Assembly: GCF_028453695.1 (NCBI RefSeq)
Contig: NC_135772.1
Span: 1,302,001-1,366,000, forward strand
DNA from: Augochlora pura
Taxonomy: Eukaryota > Arthropoda > Insecta > Hymenoptera > Halictidae
Direction: 5' to 3'
Length of the DNA: 64,000 nt
In this document: positions 23,056-34,014 of the stretch, piece by piece
How positions within the stretch are numbered: the first letter of the stretch is position 1
Layout: the number at the start of each line of letters is the position of its first letter
The notes under the pieces: generated by a model
The model's database searches: none
Told to the model about the DNA's origin: nothing
The model's input: the letters and a program-made list of their open reading frames with translations, nothing else
Translations under genes and position numbers: made by a program

Positions 23056-24911
23056 TTATGTTATATATGAACCCTTCTTCCATCTCTCAGGAAACCTCAT
23101 TATGCCCTCTTCATCTAGGTGCGTTTTTATTTCGCTTATGGTTTTGAAAGATTTACCACGGAGAGAATTTTTTAAGCAGAGGAAAAAGTGGTAATCGGAT
23201 GGAGCAAGGTCTGGGGAGCTAGGAAGATGAGGTAGAACGTCCCAATCCTGCTGTAATAATTTTTGCATTACGGGCAACGCAACATGCAGTCTTGCGTTGT
23301 CGCGATGGAAAACGACGCCTCGTCGGTATCGCCAATTCTGGCCGTTTTTCTGCTATGGCGGCTTTTTAATTGATCCAGTTGATTGCAATATTTGTCAGCA
23401 TTGATCGTATCACCTTGAGGAAGGAGCTCGTAGTACGCTACACCTTTCCAGTCCCACCAAACGCACGAAAGAACCTTCTTCGGATGAAGTCCAGGCTTCG
23501 CAACAGTTGAAGGTCTATTTTCCTTAGACCAAGTGCGTATCCGATGCACAATTTGGTATAAAATCCAAGTCTCGTTTCCAGTGACAAGCCTCTTTAAGAA
23601 AGGATCCCTTTCATGTCGCTAGAGAAGTAAATCGCACGTAGAGACGCGGTTCATAAGGCCGGTCCTCCGTCAATAAGAGTGGAATCCAAACTTCATATCG
23701 ATTCGCACAACCCATCTTGATTAAATGATTATGTATCGTTGTCTTGGGAATATTAGTGGCATCCACTATTTCGCGCACAATATATCGCGGATTTTCAGCG
23801 AGCACAGTCTTGATAATGTCCGCATCCGTCGTTGTTGGGCGGCCACTGCGGTGTTCATCTTTCAACTCGAAACTGCCAGCTTTGAATTTTTTAAACCAAT
23901 TGCGGACGGTCCTAACCTAGAAGTATCTGAAATCTCAAAGTACCTAAAAGCTTGACATAACCTCGAATCTGTACATAATCTAAAACCTTGAAATACCTAC
24001 GACCCAGAGGTACCTAAGATCTTGAGGAGCCTTAGAAACTTAGAAGTAACTGGGATCTTAAAGTACCTAAGAGCTAGACATAACCTCAAACTTTGAAGTA
24101 CCTAAAATCTTGAAATATATGTGACCCCAATATATTTAAGATCTTCAGAAACGTAAGAAACCTAGAAGTATCCGAGATCTCAAAGTACCTAAAAGCTTGA
24201 CATAACCTCGAACCTAGACATAACCTAAAATCTTGAAATATCTACGACCCAGAAGTACCTAAGATCTTGAGGAGCCTTAGAAACTTAGAAGTAACTGGGA
24301 TCATAAAGTACCTAAGAGCTTGATATAACCTCAAACTTTGAAGTACCTAAAATCTTGAAATATATGCGAACCCAATATATTTAAGATCTTCAGAAACGTA
24401 AGAAACCTAGAAGTATCTGAGATCTCAAAGTCCCTGAAAGCTTGACATAACCTCGAACCTATACATAATCTAAAACCTTGGAATACCTACGACCCAGAAG
24501 TACCTAAGATCTTGAGGAGCCTTAGAAACTTAGAAGTAACTGGGACCTTAAAGTACCTAAAAGCTTGACATAACCTCGAACCTATACATAATCTAAAACC
24601 TTGGAATACCTACGACCCAGAAGTACCTAAGATCTTGAGGAGCCTTAGAAACTTAGAAGTAACTGGGATCTTAAAGTACCTAAAAACTTGACATATTCTC
24701 GAACCTAGACATAACCTAAAACCTTGAAATATCTACGAGCCAGAAGTACCTTGAGAGCTCTAAATTTTCTAAACCAATTGCAGATGGTCCTAATAGTCGT
24801 AGCACCACTCCCGTACGCGGTGCAAATCTCATCTACAGTGTCCTTTGCACTATTGCCGTTTTTGAAGCAATGAAGCATAACATGCCGCAAATGCTTCTTT
24901 CGGCTCACCAT
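23056..24911 (-). pseudogene. mariner transposase pseudogene interrupted by tandem repeat
   Basis: Minus strand, Met at 24911. The N-terminal helix-turn-helix part (MVSRKKHLRHVMLH to NWFRKFRA) is encoded at about 24911-24758. After the array the frame resumes from 23917 with NWFKKFKAGSFELKDEHRSG and the linker NPRYIVREI. The catalytic part follows: TGNETW, where Asn replaces the expected first Asp; then WWDWKGVAYYELL; HRDNARLHVA (second Asp); and DLAPSDYHFF (third Asp, 34 residues on). It ends near 23056 after PERWKK. Defects: frameshift near 23640, TAG at 23619-23621, another frameshift between about 23270 and 23345, the Asp-to-Asn change and the inserted array. It cannot make active transposase. 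Confidence 0.92.
23918..24757. repeat. minisatellite with about 122/245-base higher-order unit
   Basis: Words such as AAAGTACCTAAAAGCTTGAC, CATAACCTCGAACCTA and CTACGACCCAGAAGTACC recur. Major units start near 23931, 24176 and 24421 (about 245 apart), then near 24543 and 24667 (about 122 apart). The array lies inside the mariner transposase gene. Confidence 0.93.
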
Positions 24912-25138
24912 ATTGAACGGTGCAGAAAAAATTTGAAAAGAGACTTTGTCACCAATGAAACGTACTTTGAAAGAGCTCTGGGACGACTGAAATCGATGCC
25001 ATAAACGGCTAAGAGATAAGCCTGCATGCTTATATAAATACAGTAACTTAGAGTCACTCATAGCGTAGCGCGGAAGAAACTTATGGGACAATATATTTCA
25101 GGGTCGACTACTCGGTAATGCGCTCCGTAGCAAAAGGG

Positions 25139-25345
25139 TTAAATCGAAATTGAATCCCGTGTCATCGAGATCTGGGAATGAAAGTAAAGGCGATCGGGAC
25201 GCTAGAATCATCTCGTGACATCTAGGTTATGTCAAGATAGTATCAAGGTTATGTTGTAATTGCAAATATATAATATATGGATATAATAATATATTATAAT
25301 AGATAATGATACTATCTATATTATAGTCTATATCTGTATTATATA
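25139..25345 (-). repeat. dispersed repeat fragment, same family as 1625-2133
   Basis: Starts with TTAAATCGAAATTGAATC at a TTAA (25139-25142) and matches the right end of 1625-2133 in inverted orientation, including TGACATCTAGGTTATGTC. It is cut off in AT-rich DNA at its far side. Confidence 0.7.
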
Positions 25346-25765
25346 AGTAAGTGCGGATTCAAAATAAGAAGTAAAATTCAATTCTTTTACTTAAAAATTA
25401 GATAAATCAATTAATTAAGACGCTGTCTTTCTTTCAAGGCTTCATTTTAATATACTGTATATAACATAAAAATCATGCTCGCGATGCTTGCTTTTTTGGA
25501 AATAATGTAACAAAATATGTCTAAAATGCGCTTCTTGTATTACACTTTCTTAAGTAAATTGTTATTCCAATATTAATAAAATATTGACTCGAATATTAAT
25601 AAAATAAGACTCCATCACGAGTCTTATTCCTTATAATACGGTAAAGGGTTAATCGCGTCGTCGAATGGAAATCCTCGCGTTTCGTCGAATTTAGGGTTGT
25701 TTTCTTTGGTAAACGTCACCGCGGACGCGATCAGTATAATCGCGTTCCGTTGTGCTCTATCTTGT
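25346..25765. other. no gene seen
   Basis: AT-rich sequence, GC-richer from 25650; no supported feature. Confidence 0.35.
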
Positions 25766-27300
25766 TACCGAGGCCACGCGCACGGCGGCGACGGCCATTT
25801 TTGTAATCTGCTTTTCGGAGGCGGCCCGGCGGTCAACGGCATGTTTTAGTTTTGTTGATCAAAGAGCAAAAGTTCGTTACCGGGAGGGGCCACCGACAGA
25901 TTCGGGGAATATTTTAAACGTGGATTTAAATGTTGCTTTTTTTTTTACCGGGGGTGGAACGCGCGGAAGAGCGTAATTGGATTTCGTTATGTTCTATGCG
26001 CCGCGCCGAGCCCGTAACAAACTATAGCTGTTTTATAGCTTTCCCATCAGCGTTGGAGACGGATCGGAAATGTTGTTGTTTTTTTCTTCTTTTTTTTTGC
26101 CGTGGCGCGCCGGCAAAGAATCGTTTTTAATCAACAGTTTTGAAAATATTTTCAGCGTGGATTTCAATGACGCGTTCCGGGGCGGGGGAGGGGGGGGGGG
26201 GGCGGGAAAAGGATGTAATTAATTTTTGTTATGTTCTATGCGCGCTGCTGGGACGCGAGGTAAGCGTAACGGGATTTGTGTAATTTGTTGGTCGGTAAAG
26301 AGACGGAAATGTTAGCGCGCGTTGAATAAATAATCGAATCTTGCTTTTAATCGGGAAATTCGGAAATGTTTTAAATGTGGAATTCAATGTCGAAGTGGAA
26401 GATGTTAAAGTATTATAAATTTGTTTATTAGCAAAAAGACTGTATAGAAATGTTTCTCTGCATTGAATATGAAATATAATTTTGTTTTTAATCAAGGAAT
26501 TTCGAAATATTTAATAAATATAAAGATGGATTTATTAAAATTTAAATATGGCAACCAAAATAGAATATGACGAAGTAAAATTAATTTGTTTATTAGCATA
26601 AGGACAGTTTAGAAATATTACTTTGCGTTCGATAAATAATGGAATCTCTTTTTTTTTAATAGAGAAATTCGAAAATACTTTAAACGTATAGTTAAATATT
26701 GCGAAATAGAAGATTGCAAAATGTAATTAATTTGTTCATCGGCAAAGAGAGTATAAATAGTCGAATCTCTTTTATTTTTAATCACGAATTCGGAAATATT
26801 TAATATAAATGTCGTTTTGTTAAATTTTAAATATGGCGATCGAATTAGAAGATTTTAAAATGTAATTAATTTGTCCATCAAGTCAAAAAGACAGTTTAAA
26901 AATATGTCTGCATTGAATAAAAAATCGAATTTTGTTTTTAATCAAGGACTTTGAAAATACTTTAAACAGTAATTTAAAAGTCGTGATCAAAGTAGAGAAT
27001 GATAGAATGCAATTAATTTGCCCATCAGCAAAAAGACAGCTTAGAAACGTTAATAAATAAATAAATAATCAAATCTCTATATTAATCGAGAAATTTGAAA
27101 ATATTTTAAACACGAATTTAAAAATCGTGATCAAAGTAGAAAATGGCAAAGTGTAATTAATTTGTCCATCAGCAGAAAGACAGCTTAGAAATGTTAATAA
27201 AATATGAAACTTCGTTATTAGCAATGAAATTTGGAAAATATTTTAAACATTAATTTAAATATAACATTAGAAATCGAATATGAACCAGTGTAACTAGTTC
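25766..27300. repeat. satellite-like tandem repeat, about 145-base unit grading from GC-rich to AT-rich
   Basis: TGTAATTAATTTGTCCATC and variants recur near 26408, 26578, 26722, 26863, 27009 and 27155, the last four about 141-146 apart. Each unit has AAAAGACAG.TTAGAAATGTT, then TTTTTAATC.AGAAATTTGAAA and ATTTTAAAC..GAATTTAAA. To the left (25766-26400) longer, GC-rich units keep the same word order (GGAATATTTTAAACGTGGATT, GTAATTGGATTTCGTTATG). The frames 25752-25976, 25930-26130 and 26229-26495 are repeat artefacts. Confidence 0.85.
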
Positions 27301-27661
27301 TTTCATTACTTTATTACATTTATTTATTTAGCTGCTTTATGTTGTTGATCTCCAAGCAACTATACCATTCTCATAATTTACTATTCAGTAGAAAGAGTCA
27401 ATAAATGTTCCTCTACGGCGCGCAGCGTATGTTCCTCGTTATTTTAAACAACTTTCGTTCGGAACATGTTTTCATACAGTACGTGGTTTACAAGAAAAAT
27501 GAAGGCGAAACAGTTAAATAACCGACTCTGTATTTGTTTATAATTTTTCGTTGAAAATGTTTATCAATGTCAAAGAACGTTCCATAGCTGCTATGTTAGC
27601 ATTACATATTAAATTGTTTATAATATAAATGCGATTCTAATTTTTTATTATAAATATTTAA
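27301..27661. other. no gene seen
   Basis: AT-rich sequence with no supported feature. Confidence 0.35.
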
Positions 27662-27941
27662 TTAACTGCACTCGAAGCCATTTTTCATTGTAAATCTAAA
27701 ACAATATTTCCAGCTCCACAGTATTTTTATTTTATATAACAAAGTGCATCTTATGCATTTGAAAATTGCATTTTATGCATAGAAAATTAATTCTTGTGAG
27801 TCATATCAACAGTTCCATTTTTAACGGTTTTTAAAAATTTATATTTATCTAAACTTTATCAGTATAGAAATTATTTTGGAACAATTAGATAGAACAATTT
27901 TAATGGTGCCTCATAGTCGTCACTCGAGTACAAAGGGTTAA
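27662..27941. mobile_element. TTAA-bounded MITE (family A)
   Basis: TTAA at 27662-27665 and 27938-27941. Left end TTAACTGCACTCGAAGCC, right end CACTCGAGTACAAAGGGTTAA. About 280 bases, non-coding. The inside (TATTTTTATTTTATATAACA) matches the copies at 32378 and 38493. Confidence 0.75.
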
Positions 27942-28149
27942 ATATTTCAGTGAATGTAGATAAACATTCAATATAAATTGTCTTTTTGCTTTTTTGAAAT
28001 TATTGCAATTGGAAAATTTATAATTGTTGTAACTACGAAGAAAATGACAAGGCGAAGGGGTTAAAAGCGAAGGGGCAAGACACAGGGTACAGTTGGCACG
28101 TGACACAAGTCACGATTATGTCAAAGACAATAAACAAAGTTAGCACAAT
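27942..28149. other. no gene seen
   Basis: Short intervening sequence; no supported feature. Confidence 0.3.
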
Positions 28150-28836
28150 ACCTAGTAGAATAAAATTATATCTTTAAATAAAAATTTCGAATTTTCCTTC
28201 TCAATTACAATGCACGATCACTTAATTACCAACCATATAAACGAATATATAATACTATAAACACTATGTAATACTATATAATACTATATAACACAATATA
28301 ATACTATAAAATGCTATAGAATGCTATAAATATTATAAAATACCATATAATACTACAGAATGCTATATAATACTATAAAACACTATGTAATACTATTGAA
28401 TACTATTAAATTACAATATAATACTAAAAAATACTATAGAATGCTGTATAATACAATACCTAATCGAATAAAATTATATTTTTAAATAAAAATTTTGAAT
28501 TTTTCTTCTCAATTACAATGCACGATCACTTAATTACTAAATAATACAATAAAATGCTATAGAATGCTATATACTACTATAAAATACTATATAATACTAC
28601 AAAATGCTATAGAATACTATCAAATTACAATATAATACTAGAAAATACTATAGAATGCTATGTAATACTATAAAATACTTTATAATACTCTATATTACTA
28701 TAAAATACAATATAATATTATGAAATACTATAGAATGCTGTATAATACAATACCTAGTCGAATAAAATTATATCTTTAAATAAAAATTTTGAATTTTCCT
28801 TCTGAATTACAATCACCGATCACGTAATTACCAACC
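28150..28836. repeat. composite: ACTATAAAATGCTATAGAATG arrays between three copies of an 85-base block
   Basis: A block starting ACCTA.T.GAATAAAATTAT and ending CGATCAC.TAATTAC lies at 28150, 28459 and 28750. The spaces between are filled with ATACTATAAAATGCTATAGA units of 10-11 bases, giving a higher-order period of about 300. Confidence 0.88.
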
Positions 28837-29062
28837 CGATAGAAACAATTGAAAACTGATACCATCCAGCAAGAACACAGCGTAGCAGGTGTACAGCCGG
28901 TACGTGGCACGAGTCAAATGGGAAACAAAAGGTCTCTCCAGGTGTCCGATTCAATTGTACGCCGAAGGTCTCTCCCGGTAATTGCTTGTTCTCCCGAGTT
29001 AACATGGCTCCCTCTTAAACTCTGATATACGACGACGGCGTTGTTCCCTCTGTCCATTTATA
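28837..29062. other. no gene seen
   Basis: GC-moderate sequence with a GGTCTCTCC(A/C)GGT motif repeated at about 28931 and 28967. Confidence 0.3.
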
Positions 29063-29067
29063 GCGCG

Positions 29068-29765
29068 TGTTGAGGACTCGGCGGATGGAAGATCGGGATC
29101 CTCTGAATATTGCACTCGGTGCCGACTAAGGAAGGTGCCAACTAAGGTTCGAAGGAATAATGCGGGAATAAGTGACTGACTAATAACACGGTCTGAAATG
29201 CTGACTTTATTTGCAACGCGCAACCTAACCGTTGCGCGTATCTCTCTATGTCTTCTGTACTGTACCGTCTGGATCTCTAATGTGTTCTGTCCTGTCTAAA
29301 GCTCTGATGTACTCTGACTTCCTCGAATTCTCAACATCAACCCTCTTTTTGGGCCTCAAGCGCCCCTCCCTTTCCCGGAGTCGGGAAAACCCCGGCCGTC
29401 CCTTCCAATGTGCCCGAGGCATGTTGTCTGTGGTGGGGATGACTGGGCGGTCCGCTCGCACTCGCGGGTGGACGGGTGTTTGGCGACGCACAGAAATTCC
29501 AGCTGGCCAGGATCGCCGATGCCGATACCTGGCGGCCGATTCCCTTTTCCCTCAGTCTTGGGTCCTTATGGCAGGGCTTCTTGGACCTGGGAGACTAAAT
29601 GATGGCGTGACTTTCGTCATCCTGAAATCTATTTAATTTGATGCGCCACGTGTTGGTTGCAGACCGGTCTGCTAAAGAAACAGCAATAGCCCTAAACGAA
29701 TTGCTGAAAAAGTCACGGATGGTCGGCGATAGCATAAAGTCACCTCTAAACCTCTTGCTTTAACA
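29068..29765 (-). mobile_element. solo LTR with target-site duplication
   Basis: 698 bases with TGTTGAGG at the left and CTTTAACA at the right, the TG...CA ends of an LTR. It is flanked by the direct repeat GCGCG (29063-29067 and 29766-29770), a 5-base target duplication. The inverted AATAAA at 29206-29211 places its transcription on the minus strand. The family's other copy is at 13892-14552 (+). No internal retrotransposon sequence is attached, so it is a solo LTR left by recombination between the two LTRs. The + frame at 29232-29636 is antisense and not a gene. Confidence 0.9.
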
Positions 29766-29789
29766 GCGCGCGTAACCGGAAGTTGATTC

Positions 29790-30450
29790 GAAAGACACTT
29801 TATGCTCTCATTTATGCCACATCCATGCGGACATCCAGCGATCCGTAAGCCTAATCCAGATATACCGGCACGCACTTACTTAGACGGCGGCGTTGGTGCC
29901 CGGGTGGTGCGCGCCATTTTGCGCGCCATATTCCCGGGTGCTCGGCCCCACCGCCATCATGCCAATGAAAAAGGAAAATCCGATCGATAAGCGGAGGGAA
30001 GGTGGAAAATCGCCGATGAATGCACGCTTGCGAAACTTCCCCGCGGAAATATAAACCGATACGCGAAACTTTTCGAGGATTCCGCGCGCGGCGAGGAAAC
30101 CGGTAATACCCGGTGGTGGCCCCGCGTAACCATGCCCCCCCCCCCCCCCATAGCATTCTAATTAAGCCGACGGCGGAACTTGCCTCCGAATATACTTAGT
30201 CTCGTTAACCTATTCGATCTTCGAGTGCGTTCGCATTATCGGGGGAACGGGCGGCTCCATGGTAATTTAACTGAAATTGTAGTTATTTACAGCACCAGCG
30301 CGTAAGCTTCTTACGAAACTTGTTACACTTTACCGTTAATTATTTCAATATCGTGGCCGGGAGTTCGACAGGAATAGGGAGATTCCCTCCGTACCGTCGC
30401 GGAAGCAGTGCTCCGACGAGCCACCAAAGTGAACATGGTGGTGTTTCTGA
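29790..30450. other. GC island with poly-C run, no recognised gene
   Basis: Includes 15 consecutive C (30135-30149). The minus-strand frames 29851-30156 and 29957-30151 are compositional. Confidence 0.35.
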
Positions 30451-30570
30451 AGAGTGCTTGAAATATTTTTCTATAATATAATTATTTTCTTATAATACAA
30501 TTATTTTCCTATATTATAATTATTTTTCTACAATATAGTTATTTTATAAATAATATAATTATTTTTATTG
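30451..30570. repeat. TATAATTATTTTTCTA short tandem repeat
   Basis: About five units of ATAATTATTTTCTTATAATA type. Confidence 0.75.
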
Positions 30571-30581
30571 TTATCTTTCAG

Positions 30582-30607
30582 GCAGTGACACGATTCCATG
30601 TTCATAA
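30582..30607 (+). CDS. possible terminal exon of the unrecognised secreted protein
   Basis: A good acceptor, TTATTGTTATCTTTCAG, ends at 30581. Joined in the phase left by the microexon at 22250 (one G), it would complete Gly and read SDTIPCS to TAA at 30605-30607. AATAAA follows at 30630-30635, as a short 3' end would need. Another frame is open for 20 codons, and a random acceptor in AT-rich DNA is common, so this is weak. Confidence 0.15.
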
Positions 30608-30629
30608 ATGCCTTGTGAATTTTTGCAGC

Positions 30630-30635
30630 AATAAA
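30630..30635 (+). terminator. possible polyadenylation signal AATAAA
   Basis: AATAAA 23 bases after the stop of the possible terminal exon. The hexamer is frequent in AT-rich DNA, so alone it means little. Confidence 0.15.
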
Positions 30636-30689
30636 CTAAATTAAATGCGATTTTACACGATATTTATAGTCCGATAAACAAATCAAATT

Positions 30690-31085
30690 ACTTGACACTA
30701 AACATATAATACTGTATAATATTATAAAATACAATCTAATGATATATAATACTATAGAATACTATTGTATAATACTATAAAACATTACATAATACTATAA
30801 AATGCTATATAATACTATAAAATATTATATGATACTGTGTAAAATACAATGTAATACTATAAAATGCTATAGAATGCTATAAAATACTACATAATACTGT
30901 AAAATACAATGTACTATAAAATAGTATAGAATGCTATATAATACTATAAAATACTATAAAATGCTATATGATGCTATAAAATACTATGTAATACTATATA
31001 ATACTATATAGTACTATATAATACTATAAAATACAATAAAATATTATAGACTGCTACATAATACTATAGAATACTATAGTTATTG
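30690..31085. repeat. minisatellite ATACTATAAAATGCTATA
   Basis: Same unit type as 28225-28750: 10-11-base words ATACTATAAA and ATGCTATAGA. Confidence 0.9.
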
Positions 31086-31149
31086 AAGTCACCAAGCTGA
31101 CTCCATTAGAAATTGCTTACTATATTTCAATATTCAGTCTCACACTACT

Positions 31150-31430
31150 ATGTAAATTCTGAAAAATCCAAATGAATTCTAATAGATCCATATACATCCC
31201 AAGAAAACCCAATAAAGTTCTGAAAAATCCAAATAAATGCTAAAAGATCCAGCTAAGTGTCTGAAAAGTTCAAACAAATTCTAGAAGATCTAGATAAATT
31301 CTGAAAAATCCAAATAAATTATGAAAAATCCAGACAATGTCTAAAAAACCCAAATAAATTCTGAAAAATACAGACAAATCTTGTAAGATCCAAATAAATT
31401 CTGAAAAATTCAAACAAATTCCATGTCGAA
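31150..31430. repeat. minisatellite, about 20-base unit AATCCAAATAAATTCTGAAA
   Basis: About 13 units of AAATTCTGAAAAATCCAAAT type with small changes. Confidence 0.88.
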
Positions 31431-32055
31431 ATTCCTATAAACCACCACTACTCATCCGCTTTTATGGTATACCCCTTAGTTTAAATCACCTTAACCTTCA
31501 TAATTCCTTTGAATTCGAGAAATTGATTTTGCTCCATAGCCGCGCGAACAGCGTCGACGAACGGTCGCTCTCGACAGAAGGCGAGGGGTTAAACGGAGGG
31601 TGGACGGGGGTGTTGAAGATAGGTCGTGGCAAGTGGACACAGCCGCGGGGTGCTGGCGCGAAATAGGTAGATACGTTTCCGGCGCGGGTTTCGGGTGGAT
31701 GTTAGATGTCCTGTAGAGAAGTTCCCGTCGCACTTATGGCCGCCGTGCCGTGGTGTTGGTGCGGGGGCCATCGTGTCCAGCTATCTATCGGTTGCGAGAA
31801 CCGTTGGACGAGGAGAAGTGCCTCTAGGAAGCTTAGCTGTCCCGGCCGTACAATGTAGCAATTGCAGTGGACCGTAGGGCCGGGCACGTGTAATTAAATG
31901 CAATCAGGGAACAGAGTGCTCCGAATTGCCGGCGTTTAGCTCACTCTACGCGCGGATACGCGCGGCTCCGCTCGGCACCGCTCGGCTCCGCTTGCCGGCT
32001 GTTCCTCCTCTTTCCCTCTTACGTTGCCAGAGCGCGGACCAGCGATTCGGCTGCG
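31431..32055. other. GC-rich region, no recognised gene
   Basis: Frames on both strands (31491-31887) lack known domains. A CGGCTCCGCTCGGCACCGCT short repeat lies at about 31962-31993. Confidence 0.35.
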
Positions 32056-32059
32056 CATA

Positions 32060-33735
32060 CAGTGGCACGCAAAAGTATTCGGATGTTAGGGTGATATCTC
32101 GATTTTTACGTCATATGTTTAATTCAATTTATATGCAATTATTTATACGTTATTATTACATTTATACGTTAATTATGTCTATATTATGTCTATATATTTA
32201 ATTAAATTTATGTACAATTATTTATACATTATTATTACATTTATATATTAATTGTGTCTATATTATTATCAAATATATAAATTCATTATACGTATATATT
32301 ACATATATATGCGTTTATATACAATTATATATATTTATATAAATTATACATTGAAAGAAAAAATTTTTTAAAGTATATTAACCCTTTGCATTCGAGCGGC
32401 GACTTTGCGACTCTTCGACGTAGGTTGAAAAAATTGTTAAAATTTATTGTTGTTATATAAGTGACAAATCTCGTCTTCATGTGCATAGAATCAAATTTGT
32501 TATGTAAAATAAAAATACTTGAAGCCAGAAAAATTATTTTACATTTGCAATTGAAATGGCTTTGAGTACAATGTTATTAAAGTAGAATATATAAATATTA
32601 AAATACTATAAACTTTGAATTTAGTATAAATTCAGTTATCTATGGTACATAATATTTAATTATTAATCATTACTGTATTATTTAGTCGTTTTACTATCTT
32701 CCATTTAATTTAGTTATTTCTGGGATAAATGCATAAAATGCTGTTGCAATTTATTTGTATAGTATACTGTTTATTCAAATTAAATAATCATAGTATAGTG
32801 TGTGTATTCAGTGTATTTAGAATAATAGTAATATAGTAATATAATAATAACAGTAATACAGTAACATAATAATGACGGTAATATACAAAATAGTATAACA
32901 TAATAGTATAATATAATAGTATAATATATATATAAATAATACAATAGTAATAGAACATAGTATAAAGTAATTAACTATATACATTTGATTTATATTATAT
33001 ATATTTATTTTAGACGATTCTATGACTTATTTATAGTATGTATTTTTTAATTTTTAAAGTTGGATGTTAATTTTTATTAATTAGATGATCTTCAAAAATG
33101 CAATCTAATTTTAAAAACTTCATTAACAACTTATATTCTTCTACGATGTAGGTTAAAATGCTTATAAAATGTACTGATAAATTTCAATCATTATAGAATA
33201 ACTCTAAAACAAGTTTTGAGATCGTGACAAATGCTAAAATGCATTATAAAATTGATCTTAAAAATAGATTATAGTTACAGATTGTAATTATAGATCGATA
33301 AGTAGTTAAGAACATTTGATAAAGAGTAAAACTATTTTATAACCCTACTAAACAAATTCTACTTTTTTCAATAATAATGGTCACATATTACTAGACAAAT
33401 TAAGATAACAAAATACATTCACAAGTATCTGATACGCGACTGTTCATCCCCATAAAGCAAAGTCGATGGTATAAGTTGCAGAAAATAAAATACATGCTAT
33501 AAACAAATCATAAAATCAAGTAAAATAGAACTAGATAAAATAATAGATAATAAAATTTTTTAAATATCAAATTTCGTAAAATATATTCTTAAACAATAGA
33601 GGCATAAAACTAGTAATATAAAAACATATAATTATAATAATTATTATAAAGCTGTACTCCAAGCGATTTAATACAGTAATTAATACATAATAGTCAAAAA
33701 CAACCCTAGTATCCGCATACTTTTGGCAGCCACTG
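32060..33735. mobile_element. non-autonomous Tc1-type element
   Basis: Left end CAGTGGCACGCAAAAGTATT follows TA (32058-32059). The right end, read inward, is CAGTGGCTGCCAAAAGTAT and on to ACTAGGGTTG, followed by TA (33736-33737). Terminal repeats of this CAGTGG..AAAAGTATTCGGAT form and a TA target are typical of Tc1-like elements. The 1.68 kb inside is AT-rich and has no transposase. It contains the nested MITE 32378-32580. Much of its left inner part is repeated in inverted orientation at 38395-38860. Confidence 0.85.
32378..32580 (-). mobile_element. TTAA-bounded MITE (family A), nested
   Basis: 203 bases, inverted relative to 27662. TTAACCCTTTGCATTCGAG at the left, GGCTTTGAGTACAATG then TTAA at the right (32577-32580). 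Same length as the copy at 38493. Confidence 0.78.
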
Positions 33736-34014
33736 TAGTCAGACTCGCCTCGCGCACGTGTTGTAAATAAATCATAAAATCGAGTAAAATAGAAGTATAG
33801 ATAAAATAATTTTAAAAATATCAAACTTCGTAAAATATATTCTTAAACAATAGAGGCATAAAATTAGTAATATAAAAACATATAATTATCGTAATTATTA
33901 TAAAGCTGTACTCCAAACGATTTAATACAGTATTTAATACATAATAGTCAAAAGCAACCCTAGTATCCGAATACTTTTGGCAGCCACTGTAGTCAGACCC
34001 GCCTCGCGCACGTG
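33503..34014. repeat. tandem duplication of the element's right end plus flank
   Basis: 33503-33762 and 33766-34014 match. Both contain the Tc1-type terminal repeat (ending at 33735 and 33989) and the same host flank GTCAGAC(T/C)CGCCTCGCGC. Confidence 0.9.

Larger units (their letters stand above)
22982..25091 (-). mobile_element. mariner element (second family) split by a minisatellite
   Basis: Left end GGGCGTCCCATATGTTTCTT follows TA (22980-22981). Right end, read inward, TTGTCCCATAAGTTTCTTCC precedes TA (25092-25093). These are matching terminal repeats with the TA target of mariner. The element is about 2.1 kb, but about 840 bases of it are a tandem repeat (23918-24757). Without that array it would be about 1.27 kb, the usual mariner length. 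The transposase is on the minus strand. A second trace of this family lies at 49937-50042. Confidence 0.9.
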
